Shown here: positions 1 to 11,829 of the stretch, in pieces
Layout of the letters: the number at the start of each line of letters is the position of its first letter
Position numbering within the stretch: position 1 is the first letter of the stretch
NCBI RefSeq assembly: GCF_000699445.3
Contig: NC_067197.1
Location: forward strand, 10,298,152-10,362,151
Reading direction: 5' to 3'
Source of the DNA: Schistosoma haematobium
Taxonomy: Eukaryota > Platyhelminthes > Trematoda > Strigeidida > Schistosomatidae
Length of the DNA: 64,000 bases
The notes under the pieces: generated by a model
Told to the model about the DNA's origin: nothing
The model's input: the letters and a program-made list of their open reading frames with translations, nothing else
Database searches by the model: none
Translations under genes and position numbers: made by a program

Positions 1-1175
1 ATGAAAAAAGGAAGTTCATTATTCAAACAAGTGCTTAAAAATGAAGTTAAGGAACAATGTATTACGTAACAGCCACTGACGGTAAAAAAAATTTATTATA
101 TATTCTGTTCGAAATAAAACGCAATAATTCTTTAGTAAACACAGTTATAAAAATTAAAAAAAATAATGAGTTGCTGAGTTTGTAGACGGAAAGTATGGAG
201 GAGGGGGGATCAAGAAAATGGAAGGATTAAAACGGCAGACATATAGTAGAATCTAAGTTGAAAAAAGATCTTCATCCTGTATTATGAAGAAACTTTTAAT
301 TTATGACATTGTGTACTTTAAAATGCACTATACATCCGTGTGCGTTTCATATTGTCATGGAAGGATCAGGTTTATATGTAAATAAATTTAAGGATGATTC
401 TTACTAATAATTAAAATATTGTTAGAGTTATTTCGTTTTTCGAATAATAATAAGAATGATTTCAAGGACTATATCTTACTACTGAAGTCATTAAACAGTA
501 TATGTTTTTCATATCTAAAACACTACAATATATGTAAAGAAAAATTTCAAGTTCACCATGATACACTATTGTATACTTATATCTATGGTGTCAGAGAAAA
601 GATGAGCCCAGGGGAATTAATAAAGTTATTGAACTCTGATATTTATCAAGATAAACAGACATGGTAGAATTTAGTTTTAATACTGGTATTAGATCTTACC
701 AGTAGTTATCACTATCACTGATCACTGCATTGTACTTTAACATTGATCCAACGGAATTATTTGTTCAAGTAAATTATCTCAATATGAAATAAGTTAATGA
801 GCACCATGTGATTTTATGACGATTCACTATCGAATAATAATTAGAGAAAACTACCTTGTATATCAATCAGGTACATTCAACAAAATATTGATAGATATGC
901 GAAAAAATGTGATGAAATTCCAATCAAAAGTTGATACCAGTCAGAATTTCCAAGATTATATAGGATATTCTGGGTTATTTGAAAAAAAAACACCGATCAA
1001 ACCATTTTCGTCAATTTTCTATTTTCATTGACGAAATATGCTTGACCCATGATTTGTGGTAGTGTTAATTTACAAAATTAATGTCGTAAGGATATTGTAC
1101 AAATTTAAGATTCTACATCGTAATTTAAAATTCTTTTTATCAACAATAAGAGTTTGACTAAACTATGAACAATCT
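1..1175. other. AT-rich DNA, no gene recognised
   Basis: Open frames at 419-667 and 816-1031 (+) are short, AT-driven and have no domain or motif I recognise. No repeat shared with the rest of the window was seen. Confidence 0.5.
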
Positions 1176-1712
1176 AATTATTTATTTATTTATTTAAACA
1201 CATAAACATTCGTACAAGGAGGCACCAAACAGATATGCGCCACATAAATCATTCGATTTGTGTGAGGGCCAAGATACTGTCTGGACGCCCAATCTGAAGC
1301 AGGTGTTTTTCTTAGGGGCCACTTCCAGAGCCATTTACCTAGAGGTCTAATCCATAAGGCAGTGGAGCAAAGTAAGGAGATGCAGTCCCATGGTGGCCGG
1401 TGGCCAACAATAGGTTCACACGCCATTTGTTCCTTCAGGATCCTGGAGTCCATGTGCACCATTGGTTTGGAACCAGGATTTTTCAGCTCTCTTGTAGTGC
1501 ATCTTCCGTATCCATCAATCTGATCAAAACGCTGGACCTTTGCTTTTCGTTTTCTCAATTTTGTAAACAACAGTAATGCCACGAGAAGGCAGTGAGTAGG
1601 ACTTCCCTGACATTGGTTGTATGCCCGTGGTCATGTGAGAGCATTTCGAAAGGGAGTTCTGGCTCTCCGCAATCTTGTCCGTACCAGGACATTTGGGGGC
1701 TATGGACAATCT
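1176..1712 (-). mobile_element. Probable non-LTR retroelement 3' end
   Basis: A block clearly richer in G and C than its surroundings begins on the plus strand with TTTA repeats (about 1176-1196). Read on the minus strand it therefore ends in a (TAAA)n tail, as LINE 3' ends do. Two overlapping minus-strand frames (1190-1582, 1524-1709) are open but match no domain I know, so this is probably 3' untranslated or decayed sequence. The class is inferred only from the tail and composition. There is no second copy in the window to confirm it. Confidence 0.5.
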
Positions 1713-2139
1713 AAATGAACGCTATTAGTAATATTAATGGCATTTAGCTTGATTTCATTTTTGACCAAACTAGAAATGAACTTATACACATTTTAATTAT
1801 TGATTTTTCTATACGTCCTTAAGTCTGTCGTGTAGTTGAAAACATTAGGTTCCTGTGGTTGTATGAATTTCGATAAAACTTAGTGTACTTCTGTTTACTT
1901 TCTACATGTGTTAGTTATATTGGATATGATTAATAAGAGATCATTTACATTGATCTATAAGCAGTTATTTTACAATAAATCTATAAGCAGATTTAGTATT
2001 GTATTGAAAGACACTTATAGACTATCATTTTTTAGTGAGTAAAATATAGTATTGACGAGTTATCTAGTAACTATTTGATAAGAATTGAGAAAAACTAATA
2101 AATGTACATTTTCAGTATAGAACTTCTAAAGATTATTAA

Positions 2140-2391
2140 GTTTTTGATTGAGATCATAAACCGACTGATGTTAGACCATCGTTGGAAACATGTAAGCAGC
2201 CGTTTGGACAGCCGTTTGGTCCTATTGAAAGACTCCTACTGAGGGCCCTGGGTTCGAATCCCACGAGTGGAATCGTGTATGCGCACTGCTGAGGAGTCCC
2301 ACAATAGAACGAAACGGCCATCCAGTACTTCCAGGTTTCCAACGGTGGTCTAACATCAATCAGTTCATGATCTCAATCGAAAAATGTACAT
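2140..2391 (+). mobile_element. HHR-SINE A, fold-back copy
   Basis: The two ends are inverted copies of each other, about 50 bp each (2140-2188 and 2339-2390 with few mismatches), built from the family's tail. Between them lie a B-box-like GGTTCGAATCC (near 2251) and a hammerhead segment. There is no A box, so the tRNA-like head is incomplete. AAATGTACATT occurs just outside both ends (about 2100 and 2386). It may be a target duplication, but it is also a palindrome. Confidence 0.75.
2281..2328 (+). ncRNA. Hammerhead ribozyme motif in SINE A
   Basis: The order is stem I strand GCACTG, core CTGAGGA (2289-2295), stem II, GAAAC (2311-2315), short stem III, cleavage-site triplet ATC, then CAGTAC. 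Core bases are kept. Stem II is weakened (GTCC facing GAAC) and stem III reads ACGGCCAT instead of the family's ACGGCCGT. It is probably weak or inactive. Confidence 0.65.
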
Positions 2392-2543
2392 TTAATACAA
2401 CCCTTTTCTTTTAACTATACAAAATTATTGAATTTCAATACAACTTATCACTTAATTTAATCATTAGAGAATAAAAGTCATCCTTCTTGTTTTTTTCCTA
2501 ATCATTAAACAACATATTTCATTACATAATAATAATATAAATA

Positions 2544-3022
2544 TGTTAGGACCCAAGGAACATAATGAATGGTAACTTTGGGATCCATTTATAGACCAAT
2601 ACTAAACGTATATTTCTATTGTATAATGATGAAGTAACTAAGCTATGCATATTCATATTCATCTTATTATAAGCTTTATTTTGACTCATAAACTATTATT
2701 ATACATTTTACCATTTTTGAGTTATACCCAGTGTATTAATTGCTACCTCCCTCATTCACAACCACATCTGGCCAATTCTTATACAAATGTTATTTCATAT
2801 TTTATTGGTACGTTGTGGTCTGCTTGATTAATATCTAAACAGAGTATGTTTGAAATATAATGATTCATATTGCAGAGGCTGAGACTGGTGTTCTGGACTT
2901 ATCTGGCTGGGCTAGGCGGAAAGCAGGACTAATCAGAACTCTAGACTGCTTGCACGTGTTTACGCGTCTTTGATTCGATCGATAAGTCACTGCTCATTGA
3001 TCGGCGGTCACAAGTCATAACA
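2544..3022 (+). mobile_element. Solo LTR, family LTR-1 (copy 1)
   Basis: This 479-bp unit starts TGTTA and ends TAACA, and is flanked by a perfect 5-bp duplication AAATA (2539-2543 and 3023-3027). It matches, diverged, the LTR-1 copies at 50417-50928 and 60023-60543. No primer binding site or gag-pol lies next to it, so it is a solo LTR left by recombination. The TATA box seen in the other copies has decayed here. A 5-bp duplication fits Gypsy- or BEL-type integrases; the family is not determined. Confidence 0.85.
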
Positions 3023-3369
3023 AAATATGTCTAAAGTTTATCAATTAAATAGAAATAAGATACTACTCAACACAATAACTATCACCCTATTTACATTCAT
3101 CTTGATGGATGGTTAATATATTTGTCTAAATGAATAAATAATACATCATTTTAGTTAAAAACGCAACTGTTTGATTGCATTTTATTGACCGACTGAAAAA
3201 TATGGACATACAATTACATTTATTTGATTAATTACATTACTGATGATGTCATATAGAAAATAAAAACCGAATAAAAGATATTTTTGCTGTCTTTAAATGT
3301 ATTTCAATTAATATCAGTAGTGGTTTGTGGAGATTTTATAAATTTCACAGATAGAAATCATGAATCAAT

Positions 3370-3460
3370 TGTTGTGAGATATCCATCGTGAGATATCAGC
3401 TTACTGAAGGCAGTGGTATACGGTGGCGCAACTTTGTATTTCAATTAACCTCAATATAAT
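3370..3460 (+). mobile_element. HHR-SINE A head fragment
   Basis: A short stretch resembles the 5' extension of SINE A (compare 16690-16760: TTGTGAGATATC, TCACTGAAG, GGTGGCG). No hammerhead or tail follows. Confidence 0.5.
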
Positions 3461-4379
3461 GCAAATCCTTGAAAATAATTCAATCTAATCTATATAATTG
3501 ATTGTAAATTGGATTGTAGTTGAAATGTATCTATGCTATAATTGTTTTGATAAAAGTACTCATATCGATAACCGGTCTTTGGTTATTATTATTGACATGA
3601 AAAGAGATTTTGAATGTTAAATGGAATGAAAATGACTAAAAATAGTAATTTGCTCAAGAGAGAAGAATTTCTGAATGCATTTTACAGTAAATTTCTTAGT
3701 GTAATTTATGTTATGGAAAAATGGAAGATTTGACTATATTCATTGTCAAAAATTATTCTGACATGATCATACACTAGGATGAAATGACTATTCAGGATTT
3801 TCAGGTTTTTGTTGGTTGTTTAACTTTAATCAGTTCATGATTTCAATAATAGTCAACATTATCTACTACCCCATAATGAGAATCGAAATATATTTTGCAC
3901 GCAATTTGAAGTAACCTTTGTCTGGTGTTTTAACGGAATAGTAATCGTATACCAGATTTATGCAGATGATTAATAGTGAAGGGTGTTGTAAAGCAACTCA
4001 GTATTTTAAATATGATGAAATGAGTATAAAGCATCAAGTCACCAGGTCTCATACTAAGATGAAACAGTTGTCTAATGCTTTTAGGTATTCATTGGTTTTC
4101 TATTTTATGTTGTCTTGTAACTCGAATTGATATGAACTTGAAATGATATATGTTACAAATAGGTTTGTAAATACTTTTGTGATCAATTTATTATTGAAAT
4201 TTGGTTTTATCTCTCTGGTTAGTTTTTACATTGACGATATGAAGTTTACTATCTAATCTCACTTTAGGTACGATTATGAATTTTACCTACATTACATAAA
4301 ATCGACTTTATGAATAACCTATTTGTATATTTGTTTGGTATCTGTAGAATCAATTTAAAAGTGATTCAAATAACAGAAG
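3461..4379. other. AT-rich DNA, nothing recognised
   Basis: No long frame, no structured RNA seen. A possible very decayed SINE A tail lies near 3780-3850 but is too weak to call. Confidence 0.5.
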
Positions 4380-4680
4380 GGTGGTATTCTAGTGAACAAG
4401 AATTCAGGTGGATTAGACCAATTTATTAGTTAGTGCAAAATTACTAATTGTTTTCGTAAAATACGAAAACCATACATTGGATACTACATTTGCACATCTT
4501 CCATCAATTGTTTGTGACAAACTTCATCATTGCTTCATTTCTGTTGTTATATTGATTGCTTTCAATTTCCTTCTCCTTTCTCTTCATTTCAATCCTCTCA
4601 ATATTTTACTCGAAAGCATTCCACTTCTGATTGACGACACAAACTATTTTTATTTGTCGACATAAGTAGTATACACCACA
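4380..4680 (+). repeat. rep-3 copy 1
   Basis: A diverged relative of the segments at 31200-31515 and 40795-41105 (+) and 42870-43240 (-). Shared landmarks are AGTGAACAAGAA near the start, a CTTTC/TTCTC pyrimidine-rich middle and GACATAAGTAGTATACACCAC near the end (4655-4675). No coding sense was recognised; the frame 4477-4665 is incidental. Confidence 0.55.
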
Positions 4681-4744
4681 AGATTTGTTTTTATCGATTT
4701 TACCACATCATTGATATTTGTTGAAAATGTTCTCTAATTTTTGA

Positions 4745-5150
4745 TAAGTATTTTGGAATGTAATAGATTGGACTTGTAGTGTGGCCTCGAGTTGCGGTTG
4801 ACTATGATTACCACTACAGGAAGACTACGTGCCAGTTAACTGATAAGATCCCCCGTAACCAAATATCATAAGGCAGTTGATGGCTGTAGTCGAGATGTAT
4901 TTGTTGGCGATCTCGTGGTATCGATAGAATACCGAGATCGTGCCAGGTTACAAGTGTGGTTACTGAGCGTAACCGAATTCGTGCAAGGTCACAATCAACG
5001 GAAGAAAGTATGTATTCTGGTACAGTTAAACAAACAATTAAGGTAAAACAATCCTTAGTACAATTGGTTATAATAATTGTTTCCATTACACCAATCGCGT
5101 TCTCTTGATAAAAGTAGGTCACTACAGACTTAATATGCATCACGATATAC
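4745..5150. repeat. Complex GC-richer island, probably old repeat
   Basis: Composition differs sharply from the flanks. It holds a perfect-looking hairpin around 4909-4945 (arms CGATCTCG / CGAGATCG with GGTAT / ATACC inside). The minus-strand frame 4814-5143 has no recognisable domain. I suspect a transposable-element fragment but have no second copy here. Confidence 0.35.
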
Positions 5151-6138
5151 TCTCTAGGATAATTTCTAATTTCTATAACTATGTGGATTGTTTAATTTTT
5201 TTTTCAGCTTTTCGTCAAATATCATTTATCATCATATAATGAGCAAATTCAAATGGATTTATTGTATTCATTATTAAGACCTGTTGTGATTGTTTTCAAC
5301 GGTATCACTAAATATGATCTGTTCTAGCTTTTCCTGATTTATTAATTTGATGGCTTTAATTAAGGCTTAAGTATGATAATGAAGACACAATTTACAGCAA
5401 ATGAGTGTACGTTTAAGTGTAGACGGAAGTAAATGCATATTTTTTACTAGGATCTTTAATCATTATTTACATTATGTAATGTAAAGAAATATTTAAAGTA
5501 TGATTAGACATGTTATTATATTAATTAATTAGGCTAGTTACAAGTAATACAAAATCAAGAAAAGATATGGCACCAAATGGTTTCTTATATTTTTCAACCA
5601 TTAAATGAAGATTTTGCCATTTTGTCTAAAGTTCATCTAGGATGAAATCTTTTTATTTTCTCATGCCACAAATAAAGACATAATTTCTGAACTACGTTTA
5701 AGTGTTCTTTTCATCCCTTTCGTATAAGAAAATGAAAGTCGTCTATATTCACTTATCTTAGTGACGACAACTAAAAGACAGATAGAAGTAGTATTTTAAA
5801 ACCGGAGTTTAGCGAAAAAGCTAAAAGGATTATTAAAAACATAAGTGACAGTTACATAACTTATTTCAGATTCTGATCATTCAGGATCGACTGTTTGTTC
5901 AATCATGACTATTGAGTGACGACTGAAATAATTTTTCACTTTTGGGTAAGAATTCATCTCTACTGAACAACAAAGAATCAAAGAATAAAAACAATTTCTC
6001 ACATTCTATATTGTAATCTATAAGTGTTAATTTTAGATAAATCATCTTATATAAAACTTGTCATTGTGATTTTAACGTTGTGTATAATTCTACTGAACGA
6101 ACTTGGCTAGAAGTCCTACTAAATGGCTATTGTAGCCT
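5151..6138. other. AT-rich DNA, nothing recognised
   Basis: No supported feature. Confidence 0.5.
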
Positions 6139-6563
6139 TGTAGTGCCGGTTATTATGTTAAGCTCCTATACCTTATTCTAGCTTTCAGACAGCCCATTCT
6201 ATTCATCCTACTTGAATCACATTCTGATCTTGTTATTTATCAGCTTACAAATCTTGACTGTTTATATATAAACGCGTAGGTGTGTGTACATTACTTATCC
6301 CATTACTCATCATATGTCTGTAACCTACTTTTGTGTAACTATAACTATTGATTAACACTTATTTAAATGGGAGTTGACTTACTCGCTTCGCTTCGCTCTA
6401 TTCTATTCGCTTCATATACAAAATGTATGTATTGACAAGTTCATTCTCGTTATTTGACTTATTTAATTTCGTTATTGACTAACGCGATTTAAGTCGATGA
6501 TTATATACGGGGATAGGCGATAACAAACATTCATACAATCTAATTGGAGTCAGATCTCGGGCC
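6139..6563 (+). mobile_element. LTR-like repeat LTR-2 (copy 1)
   Basis: One of four related copies (others at 11357-11829, 33361-33600, 36766-37215). It starts at TGTAGTGC, has TATA-like TTTATATATAA (about 6261), a CTTCG-rich patch (about 6385-6400) and ends in a conserved GGAGTCAGAT..GGGCC block. The size, the TATA box and an end resembling LTR plus primer-binding region suggest an LTR of a retrotransposon. No target duplication could be fixed, so the exact ends are uncertain. Sequence at 6564-6640 beyond the conserved end may be leader or unrelated. Confidence 0.6.
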
Positions 6564-7220
6564 ACTAAAGTGGAGAGCCCTTTTGACAACATCGTCCGAT
6601 CTAAATGACGACAAAATTCAAGGGTCCCACAGTCTATTTTAAGTTTTGAAACGTGGAATAAGAATAAAACATTGACTAAAATAATAAGATAATGAATAAT
6701 GGTAATAGTTAATGCTGATAAACAATAATGTTCACATTTCTTTGAACAACAAATGAATTCAGTCTCATTTTCGTTTAGTATACTTCTCTTTTTCAAATGT
6801 TATGTGTTATTTCTTATTGACATATTTGAAAGTTTAACATTCAGCTTATTTGAACTGATAAATGTTTTAAGCTACATATATTTCGTATCATTTGGTATCA
6901 TACAACAATCAATTATGCACATATGAAGGGGATTAATCACTTACTGATTGATGTGGAAATGTCTTTTTCTTTTTAAAAAATACCTTTATCTGGTTTTTAT
7001 CGTATTAACAATTGCAAAGTAAAGATAAACGATAAGAATTGACGACAGTTTCTTATTTAACTGTTATATAACAAATAATATAAACATTAAAACAGGGTTT
7101 TTCTTTTATTCTAAATTAAACTTGATTACATGTTCAATTTATTGTTCACATGTAATGAACAATGAAAATTTACTAGCTTTGAATACTTAGTTATTAGTTA
7201 TAGTTATTTACTTAAACTTT

Positions 7221-7500
7221 ACTTACACCTGTTACTCCAAGTGGAGTATAGGATCTGCTTATAGCACCTCTAGGCCTATTGCTGGTCTTAAGCCCGGATA
7301 AAGAAGGAGAGTTGGGCATAGGCCAAGCGACCCCATCCCTTAGAAAACTAATTCGCTAACCAGAAAAAACAGCTCATACCATTTAAACTCTAACCTGTGA
7401 GTTAGAAGGTCCTTATTTAGAAGAGTTAGGACGTCTCATCATGAAAATCAAGTTCCTCCGTAAGTCACGAGGCTGATGCGTTTCTGACAACCAGAGCAAT
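7221..7500. mobile_element. RTE-type LINE ends, rearranged
   Basis: The first 38 bases (ACTTACACCTGTTACTCC...) are the antisense 3' terminus seen in the other RTE copies here (29105, 58540, 62950). The following block with TAAGCCCGGATAAAGAAGG and GCGACCCCATCC resembles the sense-strand 5' region of schistosome RTE elements as I remember them. The junction of antisense 3' end and sense 5' end would be a 5' inversion with internal loss. The 3'-end match is seen in the window; the 5' identity is from recall. Confidence 0.45.
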
Positions 7501-7894
7501 CATTAATTTAGGTACATTGGTTTTAGTGGAATTAATTTTATAAAGTATCATTATATGCTATTAAATTACTTGAATATCCTGTTATTGATGTTACCTGTTT
7601 TTGATTAGTCAATCGATCTTTGTAACTAAAACAAATTGAATAATCTAGATATGAATTGTTTTAAATAGATCAAGCAAGATCTTATCAGAGATATTTATGT
7701 ATATAACTGCTGTAATACTGTTATTATGTATGACTGTTTTAAACATGGACTGAAATATTTCTTTACCATGAACATGTAGTAATTCTTATCGAATTATTAT
7801 TCTCAAAATGTTAACCTTTAAATAATTAAAGCATAATATTTTGCCAAAAGTTGGTTAAACCTTTTTTCCTTCTTTATATTCTATGTTTTTATGT

Positions 7895-8330
7895 ATCAGA
7901 AGGGGTTTTGTGAAGATTTTAGTAATTTCAATAGTTGAAATTATGAGTCAAATGAAGCTAGACCACTATGGAAAACCTGGAAACACTGAATGGCTGTTAT
8001 GTTAAAGAAACAACATAAAAGTAGAAAAAAATTTAGATCTACTAAAATGATACATTCATTATATTACGCCATTTATCTCATGAAAACTATTCATTATCAG
8101 AAGGGAACTGGTCGATGTTAGACACTAAAACCGTTGGGTTCTGGCTCAGCGGTATACTGTTTAAGCGCTCGCGCGCGAGACTGATAGGTCCTGGGTTCCA
8201 ATCCGGCGAACGGGATCGTGGATGCGCACTGTTGAGGAGTCCCATACTAGGGTGAAACGGCCGTCTAGTGCCTCCAGGTTTTCTATGGTGGTTTAGCTTC
8301 AATTGACTCGTGGTTTTTATATATGTGTTT
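7895..8330 (+). mobile_element. HHR-SINE A, inverted composite
   Basis: The left part (7895-8010) is the family tail in minus orientation (TATCAGAAGGGG, then CATGGAAAACCTGG-like). After about 85 bp of unrelated AT-rich DNA, a plus-strand copy follows (8093-8310) with tRNA-like head, box A region TGGCTCAGCGG, box B GGTTCCAATCC and hammerhead. The plus copy lacks the final CTTCTGATA. Confidence 0.75.
8225..8271 (+). ncRNA. Hammerhead motif, degenerate
   Basis: GCACTG, TTGAGGA in place of CTGAGGA, GAAAC, stem III ACGGCCGT and triplet GTC are in order. Loss of the first core C and an altered stem II should abolish cleavage. Confidence 0.6.
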
Positions 8331-8454
8331 TAGGAATGGATTTTGAAGAAGTAATCTCTTGCTAAAATTTGTAAATAATACAGTTAACTGTGAAAGCTTT
8401 TTTGATAAAAAAATATGTTTGATAGGAACTAATCAGTGAAATACTTGATCATAT

Positions 8455-8605
8455 CATAATTTTAATAGTTGAACTCACCAGTCAATCTAAGCTAGGTCAC
8501 CAGTGAAAGTCTGGAAACATTGGACGATATTTTCATCCTAGTATGGGACTGTTCAGCAGTGCACATTATGAATTCAACTGTTAAAGTATTGCAATCTCCA
8601 CAAAT
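8455..8605 (-). mobile_element. HHR-SINE A tail fragment, decayed
   Basis: Antisense tail and antisense hammerhead remnant (GGGACTGTTCAGCAGTGCAC near 8546-8565). The tail reappears inverted at 8575-8605 (CAATCTCCACAAATC). Confidence 0.55.
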
Positions 8606-9029
8606 CTCCATAGTGATATATTGTAATTATTACTTAACATTTGTTAAAATGTTTGTACACATTCACTGTGACATATTAAATAAAAAAAATTAGTTAGTTT
8701 TTGAAATTGACAAATGTACCTGGTATAATGAAGCAATTTTTCAAACTAGTTATCTGACAAACATACTTGACTTAGTCATTGTCAAGCTTTGCTTTATTTT
8801 CCTAAGTTTTAAGCAGAGGGTGTTTTGCTTGATAAAAATGGTCTTCATAATCAAATGGGAAAATATAACAAAAAAGTGATTCACAAGTTTCCCTAGTTGT
8901 GAATATTGATTTTTCCAGTTAATGTGTTAAAAGTTGAAGATAATAAATATCATAACATGTGATAGTAATAATTATAGTTTGCATCATTAGTCTTGGTTAG
9001 GAAAGTATTTAAACCAGGTTTGGAGTAGA

Positions 9030-9330
9030 TAGCTTTTTGATTGTAGTATGAGACTACTTAGCAGTTTGTATCCACAACCTCGTCTGAGATTGAATCCTAA
9101 AGTGTTAGGTCTCATGACGAATGCTTAATTGTTTGGCCACTATGACAAGATCTAGTGAACTACATGTCTAACTTCAATCAATTAGCAAACTTACACAGCC
9201 CTATTCTAGTGTCATCACTGAATAATTGTTTAACACCAGACGCTTTTAGACTCCACTGGTCACGAATTCTCACCAGAACTCCGAGTATTATCTCCCAGAA
9301 TTAGTCACTAGTTAGGATATAATAATTAGC
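9030..9330 (-). mobile_element. HHR-SINE A, old copy
   Basis: All landmarks of a minus-strand copy are present but heavily mutated: GAGACTACTTAGCAG, a box-B relic GATTGAATCC, CTAACTTCAATCAATT, CTCCACTGGTCAC and TCACTAGTTAGG at the head end. Confidence 0.6.
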
Positions 9331-9659
9331 AGTATAGAATGTACGTTTTCTACAGAAACCAAAGGTTATGCGTTCGATCCCTGATGTAATTATGGATGAG
9401 TACCTACGAAGAATCCCATATTCCTTAGAAAACAGTTATCTAATGTTTCCTGTTTTTTGTAAGTTACCTAACTAACTTCAGTCTTTTATGTAAACTATGA
9501 AAATACAATCATTTTCACAAACTTTCTATATGAATAATTACTGATTTTAATACTGCGTCTTGTGAAAAATAACCAATTGTAGATCTATTTAGAAAAAAAG
9601 TGATCACTTTGATATATGTATCGACAAAAAACGTTTCTAGATTTTCTATACCACTATCT

Positions 9660-10175
9660 ATTTGAATATATTTGTGATACAATAATGACTAATGAATAAT
9701 TTAAACTTGCATGCATTTACAGACATTATACATATAAAAACACAAGTTAGTAGTATATTTGAATGCAATAACAGGAAACTTTTATCAATACAACATGTAG
9801 ATAACACATTATTATTCGCTTTATTCACTATTATATTTTGGGTACAATATAGAATTCTCAGCATAAAGTATTTCAACAAGTTTCCTCTTCTTATTTCTTG
9901 ATCGATTCTGACGATAAAGAATGAGTGGTTGCCAGTTAGATGTTAGCAGTTCGGAAATCGATTTCTGAATAATCTACATTGTTTTCGATGCATATTCCCA
10001 ACAACTATGATGTCTCTGATTGGGTCCTTTTGTAACTTGTAGAGTGAAATGTCGTAAACTTGTCACAAACGCTCCTGAATACTTATGCGATTAATGAGCA
10101 TAATGATAACTTGTTGAAATATTTGGGTGGTAGGAACAGGTAGCTCAGATATTTAAACAGGCCACCGTCGGAATT
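9660..10175 (-). repeat. LINE-5' repeat, copy 1
   Basis: On the minus strand this runs from CCTGTTCCTACCACCC (10140) through TACAAGTTACAAAAGGACCC to an AATAAGAAGAGGAAAC block. It matches 13315-13560 and the interrupted copy at 22060-22735. In the 13.3-kb copy the same start leads into a CR1-like endonuclease frame, so the shared part is probably that LINE's 5' untranslated region. The two frames on opposite strands at 9658-9901 are shadows of this repeat. Confidence 0.6.
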
Positions 10176-11356
10176 ATGTTTGCTTAATTAAAATTCAAGT
10201 GAATTAAAAGTAATTTAAAGCATTTTATTTGTTAACTGTAAATACAGAATATGTTGCACCATTTCTCTAAATACTTTAATAAATTTCAATCATCTTGAAA
10301 AATCTAACAGTTAACAGGTATTTGCATACATGTGGTTAAAAGGGAATCCTCAACTTTTTGTATTGTTATATGCAGTGAGCAATATGGCATAAAGACTAAG
10401 GTGAGTAAAACGGTTTTCTTTATAACGCTGCGTTACTGAATTATTCTTTAAAAACTGAAAACTTATAGGTGTAAGGAAATTCAAAATACTGAAATGGGTA
10501 CTATAACTGATTACATGTGACTAAATTACGTCGAAGACAATATCTCATAAGGTATTTGTTTGATCGATATTCATAAGAATAAATTAAGGACAAGTAACAT
10601 GTTATAACATCCTCTATAATCAATTTATTAGTTCACCGACTGTTATGTTCATCTTAAACTTGGATTCTTCAATCTTAGTAGTAAATCCATGACCCGTAAA
10701 TATATACTTCACACTTAAATAGTCACATGGAATATTTTCAGTTTGTTAATACAGTGTAATGTTGTGGTTTGTTAACAATAATATTGGCTCTATATCTCCC
10801 AAATATTACACAAATAAAAACACGTATCAATGACATGTAAAACGTTTTGATTAAAGCAATTAAATTAACAAAAAATATCTGAACCGTTTGAAGTTGATTG
10901 ACCTAGAAGTAGCGACAACTGTTCTGTTTGTTTAATCCATGATACTGATTAAATTCTATCGATTGATTCTCAAAATGGCCACTAGCCTAAAATATTTGAT
11001 ATTTTGTGAACTATGCTCAGAGGTCATTTTCAAGAAACCTTGGATGAAAGCTTCCTACTAGTTGACTCTTCTCTGTATGACAGACCTATCGCATTGGGGA
11101 AAAATCTGCTGTTTGCATGATCTGAGCTGGCATCAGGATTTGGACAAATGATTTTACCTAAATGAAATGGATGTTATTTGCTGAGCATTGATAGGTAATT
11201 GAAGTATTAGTTCATCATGTGTACAATACCTTCAAGCAGGAATCATCCGTCTAACCTGGTACCACATATCATTTCGAAAACACTACTAGAAACCATTTTT
11301 ATTAAACTATATAGGCACAGATATCAGTATCCCTGAGAAACATGAATAACTTACAA
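10176..11356. other. AT-rich DNA, no gene recognised
   Basis: The stretch 10900-11270 is of more complex composition and may be an old repeat, but no copy elsewhere in the window supports that. Confidence 0.4.
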
Positions 11357-11829
11357 TGTGGTGTCTAGTGCTGTGTCGAGCCCACACAGGTTATTCTAGC
11401 TTCTGGATAAACCAATTTATTCATTCTTTTCGAGTCACATTTTGACCCTGTTAATTATTCACTCATCAACCTTAACTGTTTTTATATGACCGTGTGTTAA
11501 TTGCTTGCCTCATTGAACGTCTGTAATTTATTTTCGTCTGAATATTAATATTGAGTAACGCTTGATCGAATTGACTTAACTCACATGACTTTTCCGGTGC
11601 GCTTCGCTTCACTCTCTCCCCTTCACTTTCTTCGCTTCGTTTCTCTGATCGTCTGTTTGGATCAACCATTGAATGAAATATACGCATTCGAAATTTATTC
11701 TCGTATTTGACTCATTTAATTCTGTTATTCACCTAAGTGATTTAAGTCGATGATTATATATGAGGGTAGACAGAATGTACATTTCGATAGTAATCAGCAA
11801 CCGATTTAATTAGAGTCAGATACAGGGCC
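11357..11829 (+). mobile_element. LTR-like repeat LTR-2 (copy 2)
   Basis: Aligns with the 6.1-kb copy: TAGTGCTGTG, TTATTCTAGCTTC, TTTTTATATGA, a GCTTCGCTTC patch (11603), GATTTAAGTCGATGATTATAT and a closing AGAGTCAGATACAGGGCCA. The frame 11472-11687 (-) is incidental. Confidence 0.6.

Noticed and set aside
1190..1709. Two overlapping minus-strand frames as a gene
   Set aside because: They sit in a repeat-like block ending in a (TAAA)n tail and show no recognisable motif.
3780..3850. SINE A tail fragment
   Set aside because: TCAGGTTTTTGTTGG and TTAACTTTAATCAGTTCATG are suggestive, but there are too many mismatches and no hammerhead.
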